NCBI GenBank assembly: GCA_003833135.1 | Contig: QZLH01000216.1 | Location: forward strand, 80,182-94,754 | Direction of reading: 5' to 3' | Source of the DNA: Oehlia diaphana | Lineage: Eukaryota; Glomeromycota; Glomeromycetes; Glomerales; Glomeraceae | Length of the DNA: 14,573 nucleotides | Shown: positions 8,624 to 14,573 of the stretch, in pieces | Layout of the letters: each line of letters begins with the position of its first letter | Position numbering within the stretch: position 1 is the first letter of the stretch | Translations under genes and position numbers: made by a program | Notes under the pieces: generated by a model | What the model saw: the letters and a program-made list of their open reading frames with translations, nothing else | The model's database searches: none | Told to the model about the DNA's origin: nothing

Positions 8624-9615
8624 CCTACATTATTCGGAACTATTTCAATTGTCGATAATTGATTGTTGATTGTAAATTGTACTGTTTTTAAAGGTGGGTT
8701 AAGTTTTTGATTTGTGAGTAGGCAATATTTATTTATATTGACTTTGATTTTTGCGATATTATAAAAAGAATGAGCTATATCTAATTTTTTTTCTAGTTCT
8801 TCTAATGATGAACCGAACCATGTGGTATCATCTAAATATCCAACCAATGAGATTTTGTAATCATGGACAATGTTAGATTCTGGTTGGTAAATGTTTTTGA
8901 TTTTTGTTGTTTCACAGTTATATAGTAACTCTGATTGTTCATTGATATAAGTGAATAAAGGATTGTAGTATATATTCCATAGTAGTGGTGAAACCACTTC
9001 TCCTTGATCTATGCCTTGTAGGACTTTGTATTTATCTGATTAACCATTAGGGAGTATGATGGAGTTATATCTATCTATAAATAAATTAATGAAAAAAGTA
9101 ATTATTTTGTTAGGAATTTTTAAACGTTGTAATGCAAGTTTGAGTAGATTAATGTCTACTCGATCATATGCTTTCGATAGATCTTGGATGGCGATCCATA
9201 ATGGTTTTTTGTATATACAGGCGTATTTGATAAGATGTTGAATTTGAAAGAGTGGTTCCAGAGTCGATTAACCTAAAATGCCTGCTCTGTTATTATGTTG
9301 TAAAATATTGTATTTTGCGAGTGTATGATTAAGTCTATTTGAAAATATTGAGACTAGTGTTTTTCGAGGGGTTTCTAAGAGTGTAATCGGACGTGTATTA
9401 GTTAATTTACTGTCCCAGTCGTGGGGTTTTGAAATTGGGAATAGTAAGGCTTGACGCCATTTTGTAGGGATGGTATCTAAATCTATACATTTGTTAAAAA
9501 TTTTAGTAAGTATGGTTAGTGCGTTCGTACTTAAATGTTTGAGATCTTGGTAAGTGATGTCAGAAGGCCCTTGTGCTTTATCATTGGAAGTTTTCTTTAA
9601 AGCTTGAGTGACATC
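8608..9615 (-). pseudogene. ORF2 segment: reverse transcriptase catalytic core
   Basis: One phase throughout, with two TAA stops. Motifs in order are AQGPSDITYQDL, NTRPITLLETPRK, RAGILG-stop-STLEP, motif A IQDLSKAYDRVD (catalytic D at 9183-9181), motif B GIDQGEVVSPLL, and motif C VGYLDDTTW (catalytic DD about 8832-8827). The stop at 9270-9268 replaces the Gln of the GILGQST-type motif, and a second lies at 9042-9040 (LPNG-stop-SDKYKV). The YLDD variant replaces the more common FADD/FVDD. The enzyme would copy element RNA from the nicked target end. Confidence 0.92.
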
Positions 9616-10580
9616 TTCAAGTGTAATTGTTAATTTTAATAGGTTCCACCATTCTTCTCTAACGTTGTTATTTTTGGTCAGATTGTATACGTCTTGCCAT
9701 GGTTGTGGTATATCTTTTAAGTTTTTCCTTAATATCTCATCTTCGTGTTTTCCTATATTTTGATAATGCTTTATAGCTTCCTTTTCTATAATTTTTAGGT
9801 CATTAGTAAAATTGATGGTGTCTTTATCATCTTTATATATAAGACGATCTAACGTAATTTTGCGAGGTATACGTTGTAATATAGAATTAATCATCTTGCT
9901 TTGATTTGACGTTAAGTTTTCATTTCGTATATTAATGAAGTGATTGATTCGTTCTATTTTCCATTTAGATATCTGTTCGTCTTTGATAATTTTCAAATTT
10001 TTATAAAATTGATAAATTTCATTTTTTTGAGATATATAGTTATCTTTCGATAAATAACTATATAATTTAATTTTATATTCATAAATCTGCGCCAATTTGT
10101 TGATATATGTAAAATATGTATTCCAATTATTGAAATATATTGTCCACCAGCTATCTGGGATGTTGTCAATTATATTAGTTGATGAAGTTGGATGGGGTGT
10201 GTTATTTCTGATATATATATATTTTAAATTAAAATATTGTTTGGTTTTATATAAAGAGATCACGTGATTGTTAATATGTCGTATATATAACGGAAATTGG
10301 TGATATTGATGTTGAAGATGAATTTTTTTAAATGGAATTTCAGATCTTTTAATTTGATGTATACTATTTTCAAATATATTCCAGATGTAGTCTAAATCTT
10401 CTTGTGATTTAATTTCATCTAGATCTATATAACGGAATCTATAGTTGAAGTAGAGTTTAAATTTCTGTTGATATTTTTCCCAGATTTCTTCGTTCATTCG
10501 TGTGTAGTCTGGTTTTTCTTTGAGTTTGTCATGTCTAAACTTATTATGTGATTTGGGTGGTGTAAGGAAATTATTATTTA
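9616..10580 (-). pseudogene. ORF2 segment: endonuclease-to-RT linker
   Basis: An uninterrupted stretch of about 320 codons, rich in Lys, Asn, Ile, Tyr and Trp, with helical character (EEIWEKYQQKFKLYFNY, IKDEQISKWKIERINHF). Linkers of this kind join APE and RT domains in many LINEs but diverge too fast to assign a function. It includes an ATCACGTGAT palindrome at 10259-10268. Confidence 0.75.
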
Positions 10581-11292
10581 ATAGAGTTATTACCGTTTTG
10601 TGATCTGTCGTGAATATGAAAATAGGAATAGACTGGGCGAATGTATGAATTAAAACGTTCACTATATTATTATTGCCGAATATGTAATCTATATCTAGTA
10701 TTTTGTGGTGGGTGATCAGTGTCGTTGTGTTTGGCCAAGTCCACTAATCCTTTTAACTTTGATTGTTGAATAAAATAATAGTTGAGATTATTCTTTTCTT
10801 TAGGTTTACAATTGAAATCGCCCATTATGATTTCGTATGATTGGTTTTTGTGACTGGTTATATAGGTCTTATTGAGTTCATCTAGGAATTGGTTACATGC
10901 GTTTTTGGGTTTGTCCGTATTTTTGTCTCTACTTGCTGGTAAATATACATAGGTAATATATAGAGTGAGTTTCTTTTTAAAACCTAATTGTATATGTAAT
11001 ATACGTCCTATGTGGAATTTGATTTTATGTATATGTGAGTATAATGAATCTGTTATCATTATTCCGACTTCTGTTCCTTTGTTAGAACCGTTTACGTCAA
11101 GGATGACGTAAATGTATGCCTTTTTGATTATAGGGTGGGGTATCTTTCAACCAGTTTGTTATTCTTGTGGTCGAATTCGTAATCAGTTTCTGTTAATCCT
11201 AAAATATTGAAATTGTGTGTGACAAAGTAATTAATAATGTCTGTTATTTTGTTTTTGTATCCACTTTGTATGTTTATGGTTCCTATTTTAAG
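10581..11292 (-). pseudogene. ORF2 segment: APE-type endonuclease domain
   Basis: An exonuclease-endonuclease-phosphatase fold spread over three phases. Visible motifs: KIGTINIQSG with the motif I Asn (residue 98 from 11565), ILGLTETD with catalytic E126, GTEVGIMI, YVYLPA, IIMGDFN with catalytic D and N (about 10819-10811), DIDYIFGN, and TTDHKTVI with catalytic H (10602-10600). A frameshift in a CCCC run at 11140-11137 and another near 10717-10711 break it. The domain nicks the target so that its 3' end primes reverse transcription. Confidence 0.9.
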
Positions 11293-11565
11293 GTAATCTA
11301 TAAAGTATGTGTTGTCTTGGTTGACGATATGTAAGTTCGTCATATCTTCAGCATCTGGTAATATAGTGTTGGCAATGTCATCTTGGATTATATGTTGTTC
11401 ATTAGGATAATCTGTTGATGACATGTTATTTGTATTTCGTGTTTGTCGTGTATGTTGTAGTGTGGAGAATGAATGGTTGTAATTTGGATTTTCTAGGTTG
11501 TTAAGTAGTGAATTAGCTGGATTTGTGAAAAGAGAATGTGTGTTTAGTTGATCATCTATATTCAT

Positions 11566-11763
11566 ATCTATACTCGTATCTATTATGTTATATCTGTTGT
11601 TGTGTTCTATAATTATTAATAAAATTTGAGAGGATGTGAAATGTGAACGTTTGGATTAAAATCAAAATGGGGTATCCATTAAAGGTAAAACCAATAGGGA
11701 GGTATCAATTTTAATGAAGACTTTGAGAGCAGCTTAATTATTAGTGCTGCTGCTCCATAAGCT
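11566..11763 (-). other. LINE inter-ORF spacer with a hairpin
   Basis: About 198 nt between the ORF1 stop and the ORF2 ATG. Just after the ORF1 stop it contains GAGCAGC (11727-11733 on the plus strand) paired with GCTGCTC (11749-11755) around a 15-nt loop. The spacer means ORF2 is not reached by simple overlap. Whether ORF2 is translated by reinitiation, internal entry or from another transcript cannot be told. Confidence 0.5.
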
Positions 11764-12033
11764 TCATTTCATTTTTTCTAAATACGAGGTGTTAGTTTCA
11801 TTTGGATTTTGTGAATTTAGGTTGTATTCTGTATCTGGTTCAATAAGCCCTGTATAGGTTTCAGGTTCTGACATCGGTTCGTTTTCTGTACCTGTCTCTT
11901 GTCCTATGTCTGTATCGTCGTGAGATGATCTGGACCTAGTACCATATTTATGTTATTTTTTAATAGTTTGATAAGATCTCTTATCGTACGGGGTGGGTCT
12001 TTTTGGTGAAGTTGGTCTTGTATTGGTTTGTTA

Positions 12034-12297
12034 TTCTTCTTGTTGAGAAAAAATTTTTTTAATGGCTTCAGTGTTTTCTTTAACCATTGTTTTTATATTC
12101 AGTACTTTTTCATATATTGTTGTATTTCGATTGATAGACTCATGTAGGTTTTTTATGAGTTCGGTGATGTTAGCTGATTGTTTTGATTGGGTTTTCTTAA
12201 TTGAAGTTATTTCCGATGTGAGTTGGTTTACTTTGTTATTAAGTTCTGTGATTTCGGTTCTAAGTGATTCTATTACGTGTTGATTTGGTTGATCTTG
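12034..12297 (-). pseudogene. ORF1 segment: coiled coil
   Basis: An 88-codon open stretch with heptad-spaced Leu, Ile and Val (VIESLRTEITELNNKVNQL, then TSEITSIKKTQ, then ITELIKNLHESI). Coiled coils in LINE ORF1 proteins mediate trimer or multimer formation; here it follows the zinc knuckle. The plus-strand frame at 12062-12283 is its shadow. Confidence 0.75.
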
Positions 12298-12567
12298 TTA
12301 TACGGTGTTCGTGATGGTAGAGGTGTGTTTATTATGATGAGGTTGGTGAAATGTTGATTGATGTGTGAGACGTGGGCTATTTTGTCTTACGTTGTTTAAT
12401 TTTTGTTGGGATAATGATGTTCCTTGGTTTTGACTATTGAGATGTATAATATGATTGTAATTGTTTTTCGCATTCTCATCTAGAGCGATTTTTTGAGTTT
12501 CTCTTTCAATTATTCGCCTTTTGTATATTTTACGTCCGTTTCTATCGGTTATATGTTCTGCTTATAA

Positions 12568-12609
12568 ACAATCTTTGGTGTCATGTTTGAAATTGTCACA
12601 AAAGTTACA
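12568..12609 (-). other. CCHC zinc knuckle in ORF1
   Basis: Encodes CNFCDNFKHDTKDC, an exact CX2CX4HX4C spacing. Such knuckles bind single-stranded RNA or DNA in gag-like proteins. It lies two codons before the TAA at 12564. Confidence 0.92.
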
Positions 12610-13313
12610 GGATTTTTTAACTGCTGTAGAGGGATAAATATATATGTAATTATTATTGAATTTAACTGCTGCCACTGAAGTTTCAGAATCATCAAAATTT
12701 TTTGGGTCAGCATAAATATATGCTTTTTTGGTTGTAGAAGCTCGGTTATAAAAAGTAAAAGAACATATTTTTCCGTTGATTTGTTTAATAAGTGGTTTTA
12801 AATCGTGTACAGTAGTATTGACAGGTAAACCTGTAATTTGATAGTATCGAGATATACGCTTTTTGTATTCCTCGTGGTTCGGGTTTCCTGGTAAAATATG
12901 AACGGAGAAGTTTTCTATTTCGAGAGACCAGTAATCGTTTTTATATATATATTCTACTCCATTTTGACTTTGAAAGTGTACTATAAGTTGTTTGTGAGGT
13001 GGTTTGATGTATATGGGTTTTCCATCTGACTTTCTATTATTGAGTCTTTTTGCTGGTTTTTAACTTCGCTGTATTGTACTATGCCAACACCAGTGGTATT
13101 AGCTAAATGTTTGATAATGAGTTTATTGTCGTAATCGTAAGGGATATCTAATACTTTGATAACTGAGTTGTCTTGTGATTGAAATTTGTAGTCTATAAGT
13201 ATGTTAATATTTTCTTTATTTAATTCGTAAATTTTGATATTATGTAGTTGTTTAGGTGATTCTTTAACGTATCTCTCGAGTGAGTCACGTGATTTGAAAC
13301 CTATGATTATGTA

Positions 13314-14012
13314 TTAGAATGTTGCTGTACTTTTGAAGTTAAAAGTGATTGCGTTGTGTTCTGTGATAAAGGCGTTTTTGATTATATCTATGATATCATG
13401 TCTTGTTAATTCTGGTTTAAAGCTATCACGTGGGATGAATGCTTCGTGTATGGTTGGGGTTTTTTTGTTGTTTGTTGAAAAAATATTATGTAATATTTTT
13501 ATGCCGTCATTATCTGCTGTTGGATTCTGGATATGTGTATTATCTTCAGGAGATTTTCCTTTATTGGAAGTCTGAGATGAATGATTATCTATCTCCATAT
13601 TGTTGGGAGTAGATTCAGTCAAATTTGGAGAATTATTTTGTTGTTGATTATTTATTATTGTGGTGATTGGTGCAATACCGGAATTTGTATGCTGATCGTG
13701 TAAAGTGTTTTTTTGAATTCCGAATGTAGTTTGGTCAGGTGACTCTGTGTAATCCCAACCCGTTGTTTGCAAAGAAGGTTTTTCGTATTGAATATCTTCC
13801 ATGTTGAAAGATGTAGTAGGTATTTCTAGAGTTGTTTTCTTATTAACATTTTTGTCTGAGGGTGTCGGAGATGTGTTCTGTCTATATGTGTTAAGTGGGA
13901 GTTTTTGTAAGGTCCCGTAGGTATTTTGTATGTCTTGTATATCTGAAGTGTTTTTGTATTTAAGGGCGATATTTTTTAGATTTTTTTGTAAGAATTTTTT
14001 TGAAAAATGCAT
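13314..14012 (-). pseudogene. ORF1 N-terminal segment, low complexity
   Basis: 232 codons from the ORF1 ATG to the first premature stop (TAA 13316-13314). Composition is dominated by Asn, Thr, Ser, Pro and Gln (for example TTIINNQQQNNSPNLTES), as expected of a disordered region, with one more ordered tail (HDIIDIIKNAF). The same phase stays open past the TAA to about 13062, so this is one domain cut by a nonsense change and not a complete gene. Confidence 0.85.
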
Positions 14013-14140
14013 AAAATATATGTAAATTTGGTCGTAGATTCCAAAAAAAATTGAGAAAAGTAATATTTGTTTAGTGTATTTGTGTCTATTTTATGATTTT
14101 TCTTTTCAGAAATTTTTGGTCAAAACGATGATCAGAAATA
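14013..14140 (-). other. LINE 5' UTR
   Basis: 128 nt between the right target-site duplication and the ORF1 ATG. LINEs usually carry an internal promoter here, but I see no recognisable promoter motif in it. Confidence 0.6.
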
Positions 14141-14154
14141 TTTTAGTAAATTCT
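14141..14154 (+). repeat. LINE target-site duplication, right copy
   Basis: TTTTAGTAAATTCT, identical to 5367-5380. It marks the 5' boundary of the LINE and shows the element was inserted in full length. Confidence 0.92.
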
Positions 14155-14460
14155 GTATTAATTCCCTAGTAATATTATATTATTGTTCGATCATAGTTTT
14201 ATATAATGTAGATCTTACTATTTTTGTAATTTTTCTTATTTCCTTTTATAGTATAATAAAAAAAAAATAAACTTCGTTAAAAAATTATGTAAATTATAAT
14301 CTTGCATTTTAACTATTTTATCTATCCTTATAAATCATTTTAACTATTTTAGTTTTACTTTTATTATTGAAAATTATCAAAATATATGAAATTAATTTTT
14401 AATACATTCGACAAAATAATTATATATAAATATATATATATGTATAAAAAAAAAAATTTA
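14155..14460. other. AT-rich right flank, no gene seen
   Basis: Its first bases (GTATTAATTCC) continue the 180-bp repeat interrupted at 5380. The rest is AT-rich and includes a repeated ATTTTAACTATTTTA word (near 14306 and 14338). The 60-codon reverse frame at 14546-14364 is Phe/Ile/Tyr low-complexity and is not accepted as a gene. Confidence 0.55.
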
Positions 14461-14465
14461 TTATT

Positions 14466-14573
14466 TTTTTTGTGGTCCAACCCCAAATCGGACAAAAATA
14501 TAAAAAATATATATATTTTTAAAAAAAAATTGTGGTCTGACCCCAATCGGACAAAATATAAAAAAATATATAT
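14466..14573. repeat. 59-bp tandem repeat, cut by window end
   Basis: TGTGGTCCAACCCCAAATCG at 14471 recurs as TGTGGTCTGACCCCAATCGG at 14530, each followed by GACAAAA..ATATAAAAAA and an AT run. At least two units are visible and the array may continue past 14573. The GTCC...GGAC word within a unit is self-complementary. Confidence 0.75.

Larger units (their letters stand above)
5619..11565 (-). pseudogene. LINE ORF2 polyprotein (endonuclease, reverse transcriptase, RNase H), broken
   Basis: About 1,980 codons from an ATG at 11565, which is preceded in frame by a TAA, to a TAG at 5621-5619. In the family it nicks target DNA and primes reverse transcription from the nick. Domain order: N-terminal extension of about 90 residues, APE endonuclease (about 11292-10580), linker of about 340 residues, reverse transcriptase (about 9615-8640), linker with a cysteine cluster, RNase H (about 7160-6760), zinc finger and C-terminal extension. 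Lesions: frameshifts near 11137-11140, 10711-10717, 8621-8625 and 7680-7685; stops TAA 9270-9268, TAA 9042-9040, TAA 6896-6894 and TGA 6650-6648. Catalytic residues of all three enzymes are still visible between the breaks. It starts 198 nt after the ORF1 stop. Confidence 0.92.
11764..14012 (-). pseudogene. LINE ORF1 (RRM-like, CCHC knuckle, coiled coil), broken
   Basis: About 749 codons from the ATG at 14012, the first ATG after an upstream in-frame TAA, to a TGA at 11766-11764. In the family ORF1 coats the element RNA. The N-terminal 230 residues are Asn/Ser/Thr/Pro-rich and low-complexity. Two RRM-like units follow (VIKVLDIPYDYDNKL near 13180; YYQITGLPVNTTVHDL near 12850), then a CX2CX4HX4C zinc knuckle, a coiled coil and an acidic tail. 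Lesions: TAA 13316-13314; one-base shift in the A5 run at 13061-13057; TAA 12564-12562; TAA 12300-12298; and, with less certainty because the phase there is ambiguous, TAA 12033-12031 and 11955-11953. RRM identity is judged from pattern, not a search. Confidence 0.85.
5381..14140 (-). mobile_element. full-length but decayed non-LTR retrotransposon (LINE), APE-RT-RNase H type
   Basis: An 8.76-kb element bounded by a perfect 14-bp target-site duplication. On the minus strand it runs 5' UTR (14140-14013), ORF1, spacer, ORF2, 3' UTR and simple-repeat tail. ORF2 carries APE endonuclease, reverse transcriptase and RNase H in that order, the layout of the I/Tad1-like group in fungi; exact clade assignment needs a tree. 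Because the 5' end is complete, this is not the usual 5'-truncated insertion. Both ORFs contain premature stops and frameshifts, so the copy is non-autonomous. No other gene lies within it; plus-strand frames inside it are shadows. Confidence 0.93.

Noticed and set aside
9056..9241. Plus-strand frame of 61 codons
   Set aside because: Antisense to reverse transcriptase motif A; a shadow.
10580..11059. Separate small genes in each open segment of ORF2
   Set aside because: Adjacent segments carry consecutive motifs of the same enzymes, and their apparent start codons are internal; they are pieces of one broken frame.
12062..12283. Plus-strand hydrophobic frame of 73 codons
   Set aside because: Antisense of the ORF1 coiled coil; its apparent membrane segments are artefacts of complementing Lys/Glu/Asn codons.
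13333..13575. Plus-strand frame of 80 codons resembling a membrane protein
   Set aside because: Antisense of the ORF1 N-terminal segment; same artefact.
5619..14012. TAA used as a sense (Gln) codon, as in ciliate-type codes
   Set aside because: Most internal stops are TAA at plausible Gln positions, while ORF1 ends in TGA and ORF2 in TAG, so I considered it. The internal TGA at 6650 and the five frameshifts show ordinary decay, and CAA is the main Gln codon here, so C-to-T mutation explains the pattern more simply.
5381..14140. LTR retrotransposon or endogenous virus
   Set aside because: No long terminal repeats, protease or integrase; the APE endonuclease, domain order, microsatellite tail and 14-bp duplication identify a LINE.
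14364..14546. Reverse frame of 60 codons
   Set aside because: Phe/Ile/Tyr low complexity over AT runs and the 59-bp repeat.

Overview
The window is an AT-rich eukaryotic nuclear segment whose main content is one long decayed non-LTR retrotransposon (LINE) on the minus strand. There is no sign of bacterial gene organisation, tRNA/rRNA genes or CRISPR. The AT-rich composition, long homopolymers, frequent CACGTG palindromes and a LINE with APE endonuclease, reverse transcriptase and RNase H suggest a fungus, possibly an arbuscular mycorrhizal one (Glomeromycotina, Rhizophagus-like). That placement is inference; nothing here proves it.

Layout. Positions 1-526 are low-complexity sequence with a terminal poly(T) block and a 41-nt poly(A) run. 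Positions 527-2275 hold three degraded copies of a tandem unit of about 545 bp; part of the middle copy is inverted, and the third copy keeps an open frame of about 95 codons. Positions 2276-4565 are AT-rich filler with a degenerate repeat pair, a compact 162-bp foldback element with 44-bp terminal inverted repeats (MITE-like), and minor tandem repeats. Positions 4566-5100 are more GC-rich and contain two open frames without an ATG, probably gene or transposon debris. Positions 5131-5380 are a local 180-bp-period repeat that served as the LINE insertion site.

The LINE occupies about 5381-14140 (8.76 kb) and is flanked by a perfect 14-bp target-site duplication (5367-5380 and 14141-14154). Read on the minus strand it has a 128-nt 5' UTR, ORF1 (14012-11764: low-complexity N-terminus, two RRM-like domains, a CCHC zinc knuckle, a coiled coil and an acidic tail), a spacer of about 200 nt, ORF2 (11565-5619: N-terminal extension, APE-type endonuclease, reverse transcriptase, cysteine cluster, RNase H, CX2CX8HX3C finger and a long C-terminal extension), a 3' UTR with a GC-rich structured island, and a (TTTTTA)n simple-repeat tail on the plus strand (TAAAAA on the element strand).

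In the family, ORF1 would bind the element RNA while ORF2 nicks the target, primes reverse transcription there and removes the RNA. This copy cannot do so. ORF1 has up to five in-frame stops and one frameshift; ORF2 has four in-frame stops and four frameshifts. Every well-placed stop is explained by one C-to-T change (CAA to TAA, or CGA to TGA), a striking pattern that points to cytosine deamination or a RIP-like process. The right flank (14155-14573) carries no gene and ends in the start of a 59-bp tandem repeat.
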